Shown here piece after piece: positions 41,685-50,418 of a DNA stretch of 64,000 nucleotides. Position numbers and translations under genes: made by a program. How positions within the stretch are numbered: position 1 is the first letter of the stretch; each line of letters opens with the position of its first letter. This DNA is from an uncultured Bacteroidales bacterium (GTDB lineage Bacteria; Bacteroidota; Bacteroidia; Bacteroidales; Marinilabiliaceae). Under the pieces are notes generated by a model that had not been told where the DNA came from, did no database searches, and saw only the letters and a program-made list of their open reading frames with translations. Location of the stretch: NCBI GenBank assembly GCA_934699135.1, contig CAKUVM010000006.1, positions 6,875 to 70,874 on the forward strand, in the 5' to 3' direction.

Positions 41685-43598
41685 TTATCCCTCGGTTATC
41701 TCTTGCAGCTCTAGCCATCGCGTCTCCATCTCGTCAATTCTGTCCTTGACGGCCTGATATTCATTAGAGAGTTCTGTCACTTTCTTAGGGTCTGTCTCGC
41801 CGCCAGACAGCAGGGCCTCAATCTCGCCCTTGCGCTCGTTGAGCTTTGGCAGCTGAGTCTCTATGGCTTCCAGCTCTTTTTTCTGCGCGTAGTTGAGCCT
41901 TGGGGGGCGGCTGGCGCGGCGCGCGGCGTTGGCGTCTTCGGCGGGCTTCGTCGCCGTGGCCTTGCTGCCGTTTGTCTCCTCGCGCTTAGCTTTGCCGCTT
42001 TCTCGTTCCCACGCCAGATATTCGCTGTAGTTGCCGGGGAAGTCTTTGACCCCGCCGCATCCGTCGAGCACGAAGAGGTGATCCGCCACCTTGTCTACGA
42101 AGAACCTGTCGTGGGAGACAATGATGACAGTGCCGCCAAATGACATCAGATAGTCTTCCAACACGTTGAGGGACAATATGTCCAAATCGTTGGTGGGTTC
42201 GTCTAGCAGCAGGAAGTTCGGGTTCTTCATCAACACGGTGACCAGGTAGAGCCTCTTGCGCTCTCCGCCCGACAGGCTGCCCACCCTCACGTGGTGCATC
42301 TCGTTTGGGAAAAGGAATTGGCGCAAGAATTGCGCCGCGGGCACCGTGTGCCCGCCCTCTTTCTCAATCTGGTCGGCAATGTCTTCGATGACCTCAAGCA
42401 CCGTCTTGCCCGGGGCCACGCTTATGCCGCCTTGGCGGTAATATCCCGTCACGACGGTGTCTCCCGTCTCTATGCGGCCGCTGTCGGGGGCCAACCCGCC
42501 CGTGAGCAGGTTCAGCAGTGTGGACTTGCCGCTGCCGTTTGGCCCGACGATGGCCACTCGCTCGCCGCGGGCGAACTTGTAAGAGAAGTCTCCAATGACG
42601 GTTCGCCCGCCAAACTCTTTGTGCAAGTCGTAAGCGTCCACCACCTTGCGTCCGAGCCTCGCGCTGCCAAACTCAAGGTCGAAGGATCTCTCGTCTCTTA
42701 TTTTTTTTGCCCGCTCTTGCAGGTCGGCAAAGGCGTCTATACGATATTGCGCTTTCGTGCCTCTCGCCTGCGGCTGGCGGTTCATCCACTCTTGTTCGCG
42801 GCGCAACAGGTTGCGCGCCTTGGCGGCTTCGGCTTGGCGGCTGTCTAGCCTCTCTTGCCTTTTGGCCAGATAGTAGGCGTAGTTGCCGTCATAGCTGAAT
42901 ATCTGGTGGTTGTCCAGCTCTATTATCTTGGTGCATACTCGGTCTAGAAAATACCTGTCGTGCGTGACCATGAGCAGTGTGGCCGTGGAGCGCGTCAGGT
43001 ACTCTTCCAGCCACTCTATTATTTCCACGTCGAGGTGGTTGGTGGGCTCGTCTAGAATGAGGAAGTCCGGCTCGCTGAGCAGCAGGTTGGCAATGGCGAT
43101 TCTTTTCCGCTGCCCGCCAGACAGTTGGCCCACGGGCTTGTCAAAGTCGTTGATGTATAGCCTGCTGAGCATCTGCTTGGCTCTGCTCTCGTAGTCCCAC
43201 GCCTTCAGTGAGTCCATCCGATCAATGAGTTGGGGCATGGCGTCGTCGTCATGCCTGGCCAGGGCGGCCTCGTAGTCTCGCACGGTCCGCGCCGTCTCGT
43301 TGCCCGAGGCGAAGACCTGCTCCAGCACTGTGTGAGTGGGGTCCATGGCGGGGTCTTGCTCCAACCATCCCACGCGGATGTGGTCGTTCCACACAATCTT
43401 GCCGCCATCTGGCTTCATGAGGCGGTCGTCGGCCCCTGGCAGCGCGCCGGCCAGCATGTTCAGCAGGGTGCTTTTGCCGGCCCCGTTGCGAGCCACCAGA
43501 GCCACTTTTTGCCCCTCGCTTATGCCGAAGCTCACGCCATCGAACAACGTCACGTCGCCCCAGCGATACTTCACGTCTTCTACCGACAGGTAGTTCAT
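41685..43598 (-). CDS. ABC-F ATPase, Uup-like
   Basis: The 637 residues have two ABC domains with no membrane part. Domain 1: Walker A ALVARNGAGKSTLL, signature QLSGGQRKRIAIA, Walker B FLILDEPTNHLD. Domain 2: AIVGPNGSGKSTLL, SLSGGERKRLYLV, FLLLDEPTNDLD. The linker between them (about 240-310) is basic and coiled (LDSRQAEAAKARNLLRREQEW). A C-terminal coiled coil (about 570-637) after a Lys/Ala-rich hinge marks the Uup subgroup, which acts on ribosomes or DNA rather than transport. It follows the GNAT gene by 16 bases. Confidence 0.9.
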   Translation of the reverse strand: MNYLSVEDVKYRWGDVTLFDGVSFGISEGQKVALVARNGAGKSTLLNMLAGALPGADDRLMKPDGGKIVWNDHIRVGWLEQDPAMDPTHTVLEQVFASGNETARTVRDYEAALARHDDDAMPQLIDRMDSLKAWDYESRAKQMLSRLYINDFDKPVGQLSGGQRKRIAIANLLLSEPDFLILDEPTNHLDVEIIEWLEEYLTRSTATLLMVTHDRYFLDRVCTKIIELDNHQIFSYDGNYAYYLAKRQERLDSRQAEAAKARNLLRREQEWMNRQPQARGTKAQYRIDAFADLQERAKKIRDERSFDLEFGSARLGRKVVDAYDLHKEFGGRTVIGDFSYKFARGERVAIVGPNGSGKSTLLNLLTGGLAPDSGRIETGDTVVTGYYRQGGISVAPGKTVLEVIEDIADQIEKEGGHTVPAAQFLRQFLFPNEMHHVRVGSLSGGERKRLYLVTVLMKNPNFLLLDEPTNDLDILSLNVLEDYLMSFGGTVIIVSHDRFFVDKVADHLFVLDGCGGVKDFPGNYSEYLAWERESGKAKREETNGSKATATKPAEDANAARRASRPPRLNYAQKKELEAIETQLPKLNERKGEIEALLSGGETDPKKVTELSNEYQAVKDRIDEMETRWLELQEITEG

Positions 43599-43614
43599 CT
43601 GTATGTTGTTTTTT

Positions 43615-44130
43615 TTAAGGTAATGTCTTGACCATCATCACTTCGTCAACGAACCCGCGCCCGCGCCGCAGCCATTCGCGCAGCCTGCCGCACTCCTCGA
43701 AGCCCACGGAGCTGAACAGAGCCAGGCTGGCCATATTGTCTGCGGCCACGCAGGCTCTGACGTTGTGCGCCAAGAGGGTCTGCGCGGCAAAGTCGCACGC
43801 CAGGCTCACGGCCTCGCGGGCGTAGCCCCTCCTCCGACTGCCGGCCTCGGTAAGGATGCCTATGGAGCAATTGAGGTTAAGGGGGTCGAAGTCGAAGATG
43901 TCCACGCAGCCCGCCGTGCCGCCGCCGTCGTTGCGCTCCACCATGAAACGCGCCTGCCGCGTCTGCCATATGTCCAGGTCAGAGTGGCTGATGAGCGCCA
44001 TTATGTCGGCCAAAGACACGGGCCACCGCCTGTCTCCCGCACCCCATGTGGCGGGGTCGTTCTCCCACCCGAAGAGAGTGTCGGCGTCCGAAGGCTCCAG
44101 GGCGCGCAGGTGGATTGTCTCGCCTATCAC
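43615..44130 (-). CDS. GNAT N-acetyltransferase (RimJ/RimL-like)
   Basis: I use GTG 44130 (VIGETIHLRALEPSDAD), which overlaps the upstream stop (GTGA) and fits the family start; the longer frame lies within the neighbour. The 171 residues are one GNAT domain: SIGILTEAGSRRRGYAREAVSLACDFA contains the acetyl-CoA pyrophosphate loop (R-R-x-G-Y-A), and NVRACVAADNMASLALFSSVGFEECGRLREWLRRG is the RimJ/L-type last part. Substrate unknown. Confidence 0.85.
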   Translation of the reverse strand: MIGETIHLRALEPSDADTLFGWENDPATWGAGDRRWPVSLADIMALISHSDLDIWQTRQARFMVERNDGGGTAGCVDIFDFDPLNLNCSIGILTEAGSRRRGYAREAVSLACDFAAQTLLAHNVRACVAADNMASLALFSSVGFEECGRLREWLRRGRGFVDEVMMVKTLP

Positions 44131-46088
44131 TGTTTTGCGTTGTCGCTCTCGATAAATTTGAGATATTGATTCTTGTTTCGGGCGAAGGCGTCGCGGTAGT
44201 GCGTCGTCTCCCTGATTCTGTTTTGCGCCTTGCGGGCCTCGCGGAATGTGGCGTAGGAGCCGTAGGAGTAGACGTACCACCCGTCGCGGTACTTGTGTTC
44301 CGTCACGTTCTCAATCTCAATGTTGCGGTCGAGCAGCTCGTCGCGCAGCTCTTGGCGAATGCTCATCAGCTGCACTGTGTAGGGCTTGGTGTCGGTCTCT
44401 TTCGTGCCGTCTGTGTCGCGGGGCGTTGGCGTGCCGTCAATGTCGGGATGTTGGCGCAGCTTGGTCTCGAACACGAAGTCGTCCAGTTCCACGGGCTTTT
44501 GTTGGGCGTAGTAGCTCTGCGACTTGAGGGTCTTGACGTGGCGCAGCAGCGTGTCGGCGTCGCAGACGGCCATAAGGTCATACTCCCCTCCGGCTTGGAC
44601 AATGGCCACGTAGCGTCCTGAGTGGGCGTTTGGCCGGCCAATGGCCACGATTTCGCCGTCCTCTATCGTGAAGACTCTCACGTCCGCCGGGTCTTGCGCC
44701 TTGACCGTGGCCGCCAACACGGCCATTGTGTTCTGCTCCGGCTGCTCGAACTCAACCTCATATATGTCATAAGACGGGGACTTGCAGGTCTCTTTCCACC
44801 TTATGCTGGCGTAGTAGCCCCTGCCGCGGTCGGCAGATGGCGAGAAGAATATGTCGTCATCCGCCGAGTTTATGGGGTAGCCCATGTTGCGCGAGGCCTC
44901 AAACTCGCCCTTGTCATTGCGGGGAGAGAAGAATATGTCATAGCCACCCATTCCGCTGTGTCCCATCGAGCTGAAGTACAGCACGTTTGTCGGCTCATGA
45001 AAAAAAGGAGCGTCTTCGTCTTCTTCCGTGTTTACGCCGGGGCCAAGGTTTGTCGGTTCTCCCCAATCTCCGTTTGGCAGGCGGCGCGAGAGCCATATGT
45101 CTTTGCCGCCCAGGCCTCCTGGCGCGTCGGAAGAGAAGTACATCTCCTCGCCGTTGGCGGTCACGTAGGCGAAGTCTTCATTAAACTCCGTGTTGACTGC
45201 CCCTCGCACGGGTTCGGCGGGTTGCCATTTGCCTGTTTCTGGGTCTTTGAGGCTCACGAAGATGTCTCCGTCATGACAGAGATACATCTCGGTGCCGCCT
45301 TTGGCTATTGACGTGGCCGTCTCCTGCCCGGCGCGGCCGCGGCGGTCGGCCACTAGGCCTGTCACTGCCGTGGCGTCTCCCCACTTGCCACCGTCCCACT
45401 TGTTGCCATTGCGGACAGACATGTAGATGCCCTCCTCAAACTGCCCGTCGTCAAATATGACGGTATTGTCGGCCGTCTCCTTGGGGCGGCGCGATGTGAA
45501 GTATATGGTGTCTTCCGCCTCGGTGAGGATGGGGCGGTAGTCGTTCCACGCCGAGTTGACGCCATCGCCCATGGTGCGCATGGTCAGCCTCACAGGTTGC
45601 CTCATGAGGATTTGAGCCGTCTGCGAAGCTGCTCTCTCAAAGTCTGTTATTTCAGAGAAAAGTCCGTCAGAGTCCTTAGCGTCGATCTCGTCATATATCT
45701 TCAGAGCCTCTTCTGGTCTGCCGCACAGTTGCTCGGCCCTGGCGGTGGCCAGCATGAGCTCGGCCCTGGCCTCGGTCCACTCGGTCCCGGGGCTCAGCTC
45801 CGCTGCGCGTTTCAGGAAGAAGAGGGTGGAGTCGGGGTTTCCGCTGGCGTTGATGTAGCATATGCCCAGGTTATATGCCACGTCGATGTTGTCGGGATAT
45901 TTGTCATATAGCCCTCGCAATATTCCTATGGCCGTGCGGTTGTTGGTCTTGTCGGCCAACGTCAGCGCCCGTTTGAATGTCTTGCTGTCTTCGGAGGTCA
46001 TTTGCTTGCTCTGGGCGGCGGTGTCGGCGCACCACGTGGCCGTTAGCGTGGCAATGGTGGCGACTGCTAAGATGGAATGTCTTGACAT
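44127..46088 (-). CDS. Envelope protein: TPR, PD40 propeller and SPOR-like end
   Basis: The 653 residues have a signal peptide (MSRHSILAVATIATLTATWCADTAAQ in outline, cut near Ala25), TPR repeats (about 35-150: AIGILRGLYDKYPDNIDVAYNLGICYI), a beta-propeller of PD40 type (about 180-430: YFTSRRPKETADN, MYFSSDAPGGLGGKDIWLSRR, LYFSSMGHSGMGGYDIFFS), a carboxypeptidase-regulatory-like strand region (450-520), and a C-terminal SPOR-like segment (YTVQLMSIRQEL, GWYVYSYGSYATFREARKAQNRI). TPR-PD40-CRD is the layout of PorE of the type IX secretion system, but PorE ends in an OmpA domain; here SPOR would bind peptidoglycan. No other T9SS gene except gldH is in the window. Confidence 0.75.
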   Translation of the reverse strand: MSRHSILAVATIATLTATWCADTAAQSKQMTSEDSKTFKRALTLADKTNNRTAIGILRGLYDKYPDNIDVAYNLGICYINASGNPDSTLFFLKRAAELSPGTEWTEARAELMLATARAEQLCGRPEEALKIYDEIDAKDSDGLFSEITDFERAASQTAQILMRQPVRLTMRTMGDGVNSAWNDYRPILTEAEDTIYFTSRRPKETADNTVIFDDGQFEEGIYMSVRNGNKWDGGKWGDATAVTGLVADRRGRAGQETATSIAKGGTEMYLCHDGDIFVSLKDPETGKWQPAEPVRGAVNTEFNEDFAYVTANGEEMYFSSDAPGGLGGKDIWLSRRLPNGDWGEPTNLGPGVNTEEDEDAPFFHEPTNVLYFSSMGHSGMGGYDIFFSPRNDKGEFEASRNMGYPINSADDDIFFSPSADRGRGYYASIRWKETCKSPSYDIYEVEFEQPEQNTMAVLAATVKAQDPADVRVFTIEDGEIVAIGRPNAHSGRYVAIVQAGGEYDLMAVCDADTLLRHVKTLKSQSYYAQQKPVELDDFVFETKLRQHPDIDGTPTPRDTDGTKETDTKPYTVQLMSIRQELRDELLDRNIEIENVTEHKYRDGWYVYSYGSYATFREARKAQNRIRETTHYRDAFARNKNQYLKFIESDNAKQ

Positions 46089-46281
46089 ATCTTGGTTTGG
46101 TGACTTTCTTTTCGTGCGTGAAGTTAACGAATCTTGTTAGAAAGTAGCTGAAATTGGGTGATCTAATTTACTTCTTTTGCCTTTGGGGTGATGTTATGAA
46201 AAGCAATCGCCCCGCCGAGCCATGTTTTCTGCCCTGCGGAGCGGTTGTCTTGATGGCCTTGCGACTGGGCGCCGGGCTTCG

Positions 46282-47739
46282 CTATTTGGTTATTTTGACT
46301 TTCTCAAAAAGTCCGGCCGGCCTCTTGTCTGCCGATGAGGCCAATGGCCTGCCGGTTGCCGGTGGCACGCAGGCCGACTTGTTTGCCGCCCCATTGCCGT
46401 TCAGCACCCTAAGGGCGGCGGCCGTCAGCGTCTCCTCCGGGTCGCCGAGGTCGCGGACTCCTTTGCTCATAAGCCCTGCCAAGTCTTGCGCCAAGATGTC
46501 CGGCGCCAGGCCTTTGCCCTCGGAGGTGTCGAAGCTCTCGTGATCGCTGTTCTTATATATGGCCACAATGGGCATGAGCAGCCAGTTGTTGATGGTGGAC
46601 GAGTAGTATGGTTGCCCGTCAGAGCGCGTGAAGTCTTCCGGAGACATGACGTACATCATTGAGTTCTTGCCTCCTGTGGTGTCGCCCACGAGGGTCACGT
46701 CCATATATGGTTTAAGCACCCATATGGTGGCCTCGGAGGCGGAATAGGTGCTGCCGCCCGTCAAGACCACGAGGCGGCTCAAGTCCATGTTGACGCCCAC
46801 GGTGTCGGCAAAATGTTCCATGGTGGCGTCTTCTGTGTAGCCCAACTCGCTCTCTAAGATGTCGTTGTAGTCATAGCAAAGCATGTCTTTTCCAGCCTCC
46901 ACCACGCTGCGCGGGGCCAGAATGTCTACCAAGGTGGCCATGGCGCCCATGTCTCCGCCTGTGTTATATCGCAGGTCGAGAATCATCTCTTCCGCGCCCT
47001 CGGCCTTGAGTTGCTCAAAGGCGGCCTTTAGCTCTTGATTGAAAGCGGCGGAATAGCTGGTATAGAAGAGGTAGCCCGCTTTCTTGCCATTGTCTAGGTT
47101 GAAGAGCGCCGTGCGAGCCACGGAGCTGAGCGTCAGGCTCGTGGCTGTCATGGTGTAAGACACTGTCTCTTCATTGCCGTCGGTGTAGTGGAGGCCTGAG
47201 AATGCGCCCCCCGTGGCTTCCACGAAGACGGTGTTGTAGTTTTTGTCCGTTATCGTGACGCCGTTCACTGCCGTTATGATGTCGCCGCGCCTCGCCCCCG
47301 CGCGTGAGGCTGGCGTGTTGTCATGCACAAATGTGATGATGGCCGCCACGTCATCGCTCGTCGAGCTGATGTATGAGAGGCTATATTCCCATCCGAAGTC
47401 GGTGTACTTGCCATCGAACTCATCTTGCGTGGCTTGCGCGTCGTCGCTTATGTATGAGAATCTGTCTTTGGAAGACAGGAGGGAGTAGAAATATTCTTTG
47501 GTGTCGGCCTGCTTGGTCGGATCGAGTTGCGGCATCTCGTCGGCCCAGTAGTAGTATGTGCTCATCACCTCCTGTACAAACGTGTTGGCCTTTATCGTTG
47601 TGGCAGATATGGTAGTGCCTGTGGAGCCGCCATTGTTCCCGCCGTTGTGGGCGGGGGTGTTGTCGTCATCGGAGCAGGAGGCCGAGGTCAACGCCAGCAG
47701 GGTGGCCGTGGCGGCAAGCGCAATGCTGTTTTTGCTCAT
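46282..47739 (-). CDS. S41 family peptidase, surface lipoprotein
   Basis: The 485 residues start with a lipoprotein signal (LLALTSASC) followed by SDDDN, the acidic surface-export pattern. A helical N-terminal part is followed by a PDZ domain (about 130-200, TPASRAGARRGDIITAVNGV) and the C-terminal protease domain with MILDLRYNTGGDM, the nucleophile Ser in LTGGSTYSASEAT and the Lys in VGDTTGGKNS. It should cleave protein C-termini outside the cytoplasm. The last ~45 residues (after TLTAAALRVLNG) look unstructured. Bases 46089-46281 hold no gene. Confidence 0.88.
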   Translation of the reverse strand: MSKNSIALAATATLLALTSASCSDDDNTPAHNGGNNGGSTGTTISATTIKANTFVQEVMSTYYYWADEMPQLDPTKQADTKEYFYSLLSSKDRFSYISDDAQATQDEFDGKYTDFGWEYSLSYISSTSDDVAAIITFVHDNTPASRAGARRGDIITAVNGVTITDKNYNTVFVEATGGAFSGLHYTDGNEETVSYTMTATSLTLSSVARTALFNLDNGKKAGYLFYTSYSAAFNQELKAAFEQLKAEGAEEMILDLRYNTGGDMGAMATLVDILAPRSVVEAGKDMLCYDYNDILESELGYTEDATMEHFADTVGVNMDLSRLVVLTGGSTYSASEATIWVLKPYMDVTLVGDTTGGKNSMMYVMSPEDFTRSDGQPYYSSTINNWLLMPIVAIYKNSDHESFDTSEGKGLAPDILAQDLAGLMSKGVRDLGDPEETLTAAALRVLNGNGAANKSACVPPATGRPLASSADKRPAGLFEKVKITK

Positions 47740-47831
47740 ATTGTTTTAGTCGCTATGTCAGTTTTCTGCAAATATTGAAATTTTAAGCGGATAATTCGCG
47801 CTGATCGTTTACTAATTTGGACGTGCCGCTA

Positions 47832-49352
47832 TTATTTTATCAAGAGTCCCTGCCGCGCCAGTTCTTTTTCGGCTTTAAGGGCGGAGAGCAGGGCTATGGG
47901 AATTCCCCCTCCGGCCTCCAGCCAGTGACCCGCCATGACGAAGTTTCGCAGCCCGCGCAGCGTGGTGTCGACGGGCGGGCGCTTCGTCAGGTTGTCCATT
48001 GTGGCCCAACCTTGCGAGCTGCCCAGGGCGTTTGCCGTGTAGCGATGGTATGTGGCGGGTGTCGTCACGTCGGCCACCTCCACTTTTTCGGGAGAGAATG
48101 CGGGGCCGAGCCTTTTGCTGAGCGTGGCCATGACGTGCCGTCTTATCCTGTCTTTGGCCTCGGCGTATTGCGCGGGATTGTCTCGGCGCAAGTCAATCCA
48201 CCATTGGCCCTCGCGCGTGGTGTAGTTGACGGTGAGCGTGGTTTTGCCTTGCGGGGCGAGTGTTGGGTCGAAGCTGTTGACCTCCACCTCCATTTGGCAA
48301 AATTGGGTGCCGTCTGGCAACGTGGTGGACTCATTGAGGCGGAAGAAATGCGGGAGCGTATCCAAGGTGCCTGCGTAGCCCATATGTACGCGGCAATATG
48401 ACGGGTATATGGTTCCTTTGCCGGTCGCGAGCAGTTTTTTTTGCCTCTTCGTGACGTATTTCCCGCCCAGCGCGTCGCCGACAGTCCAACGCCAGTCGGC
48501 GCATGAGCATATGGCGTCGGCCACTGTCCGCGTGCCGTCGTTTAGGGTCAGTCCCGCGGCTCTGTTCCCTTCAGTGCGGATCTCCTTCACGCCGCGGCCG
48601 GTGATTAGCTTGCCGCCAAGGTCCTTAAACGTACGCTCCAGCAGCCCTGTCAGCGCGGCCGACCCGCCAATGGGGTAGGCGGCCACGCGCGCGGCCATGT
48701 AGGCTTGGCCGAAGATGACCACGGTCATCCGCGTCTCGTCCATATAGAGCCTCTCCAATGCCGCGCGCAGAAGTGGGCTTTTCATCTGTTGGGCGAACGT
48801 CTTGTTGGTCAGCCGCCCCCAATGGTTCATAATGGGCAGCAGTCTCCACATTTTCCATAGTTTGGCGTAGTGGGCCATGCGCCCTAGCGCGGTGGTCTCA
48901 GTGGGCCATGGCGGCAGGTTGGGCAGCATTCGCTCCACCGTGCGTATGGCGCCCGTCCATTGGCGTATGGCGTCGCCGTCTTCGGGCGCCAACGTCAGCA
49001 GATAGGCCTCCAGGCGGTCTGTGTCGTTATACAGATGGAAGTGCCAATGGCCACCACCCTTTTGCGGCAGCTCTATGTCCACGCGCTCGTCATGGTCTAC
49101 CAAGCGGAGCGAGTCAACGTCCGCCACGCTGCGCCACATGTCATGGAATGACGTCCCCACCCTCGCGCCCAGCACCCAGTGCAGGCATCCGTTGAATCCG
49201 TAGTCGCCGCGCCTCCAGTTTTGGCACAGCCCGCCAGCCTTGTCACCGCGCTCATAGATGACAGCCTCAGCCCCGCGCCGGAGCACCCTGATGCCGAGGC
49301 ACAGGCCGGCTATCCCGCCCCCTATGATCTCTATGCGTTTGCTGTCTCCCAT
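47832..49352 (-). CDS. FAD-dependent oxidoreductase, CrtI/retinol-saturase-like
   Basis: The 506 residues begin with an FAD-binding Rossmann turn, IEIIGGGIAGLCLGIRVLRRGAEAVIYERGDKAGG, and continue with the amine-oxidase/phytoene-desaturase pattern: GCLHWVLG, AYPIGGSAALTGLLERTFKDLGG with GVKEIRTEGNRAAGLTLNDGT, and a closing FAD-contact NFVMAGHWLEAGGGIPIALLSA. Such enzymes act on isoprenoid or fatty substrates (desaturation, saturation, hydration). No carotenoid genes are beside it. It lies 31 bases after the EamA transporter gene. Confidence 0.82.
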   Translation of the reverse strand: MGDSKRIEIIGGGIAGLCLGIRVLRRGAEAVIYERGDKAGGLCQNWRRGDYGFNGCLHWVLGARVGTSFHDMWRSVADVDSLRLVDHDERVDIELPQKGGGHWHFHLYNDTDRLEAYLLTLAPEDGDAIRQWTGAIRTVERMLPNLPPWPTETTALGRMAHYAKLWKMWRLLPIMNHWGRLTNKTFAQQMKSPLLRAALERLYMDETRMTVVIFGQAYMAARVAAYPIGGSAALTGLLERTFKDLGGKLITGRGVKEIRTEGNRAAGLTLNDGTRTVADAICSCADWRWTVGDALGGKYVTKRQKKLLATGKGTIYPSYCRVHMGYAGTLDTLPHFFRLNESTTLPDGTQFCQMEVEVNSFDPTLAPQGKTTLTVNYTTREGQWWIDLRRDNPAQYAEAKDRIRRHVMATLSKRLGPAFSPEKVEVADVTTPATYHRYTANALGSSQGWATMDNLTKRPPVDTTLRGLRNFVMAGHWLEAGGGIPIALLSALKAEKELARQGLLIK

Positions 49353-49383
49353 GGACTCATGACGTTAACCTCCGCCCGCGCGG

Positions 49384-50352
49384 CTATACGCTGCCACATA
49401 TTATGATTCCTATGCCGGCCAGTATGCCAAGCAGGCACAAGCCCTTGCGGAGCATGTTGCGCTCGTGGAAGAGGAGCGCGGCGAGGCTGAAAGACACAAT
49501 GGCGTTGCACCTGCGGATGGGCGATATGAGTGAGATCATACTGCCTGGGCTTGCCAGCGCGCCGTAATAGAAAAAGTCGGCGGCTATGATCACGATGCCG
49601 ATCATTGGTATTGTCCACTTCCACCGGAAAGGCTCATAGCCCACGCGCTCGGCAAGCGCATTGTCACTCTCCGCGCCGTCAGCCTTGCGTGCCTCTTTGA
49701 ATTTGCGCCTAGCTGGCCACCATATGATGAGCAGGAGCGGGATGGTCATGAGAAACTGGTAGCACGAGTAGTAGAACAAGACGGCCATGCGGTTGATGTG
49801 CGCCCCGCTTATTATGTGCTTGTCAAAGAGAGCGGAGCAGGCGCCGATGAGCGTGCCCGCAACCACGCACCACACCCACTTGTTGGCCTTGAAGTTGATG
49901 CCCTCGCGACGCCCGGCCACGCTGAAGAGGAAAAAGAACGCGAATGCCACCAGCAGTCCGACCCACTGCGTGGCGTTGGGCCGCTCGGCAAAGATGATGA
50001 GCGCGCCCACGAGCGTCCAGACGGGAGCCGTGGCGCGGATGGGGGCCACAATGCTGAGCGGCAGGTTTTTCATGCCATAATATACAAAGACCCACGACCC
50101 CAACACTATGGCCGCCTTGCCGATCAGCAGGAGGTGATCGTGCGCCGAGATGGGCGGGATGTAGGCCCAGTCTTGTGGCGTCAGCGCGCCCATGGCGGAG
50201 GCCACGCACAGCGGAAGCAGTATGACGGAAGACGTCAGTGTGCTGACCATCAGCACGGGAAGCACCGCGTTGCTGCGGAGCGAATATTTTCTCAATACGT
50301 CATAGAAGCCCAGGCACAAGGCCGAGACGAGGGCCAGGACGAACCAAACCAT
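49384..50352 (-). CDS. EamA/DMT-family transporter
   Basis: The 322 residues have ten hydrophobic helices in two EamA repeats: MVWFVLALVSALCLGFYDVLRKYSLR begins the first, with WVFVYYGMKNLPLSIVAPIRATAPVW in its fourth-fifth helices; the second repeat ends with LISPIRRCNAIVSFSLAALLFHE and a glycine-rich last helix. These are inner-membrane metabolite exporters; substrate unknown. Same strand and short gaps to the neighbours on both sides suggest an operon. Confidence 0.85.
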   Translation of the reverse strand: MVWFVLALVSALCLGFYDVLRKYSLRSNAVLPVLMVSTLTSSVILLPLCVASAMGALTPQDWAYIPPISAHDHLLLIGKAAIVLGSWVFVYYGMKNLPLSIVAPIRATAPVWTLVGALIIFAERPNATQWVGLLVAFAFFFLFSVAGRREGINFKANKWVWCVVAGTLIGACSALFDKHIISGAHINRMAVLFYYSCYQFLMTIPLLLIIWWPARRKFKEARKADGAESDNALAERVGYEPFRWKWTIPMIGIVIIAADFFYYGALASPGSMISLISPIRRCNAIVSFSLAALLFHERNMLRKGLCLLGILAGIGIIICGSV

Positions 50353-50418
50353 TTTGTCTGTTGAGGTGTCTTGTTGTCGAGGGCGGCCTTTAGTAGTGTC
50401 GTGGCCGCGGCTCTGTTG

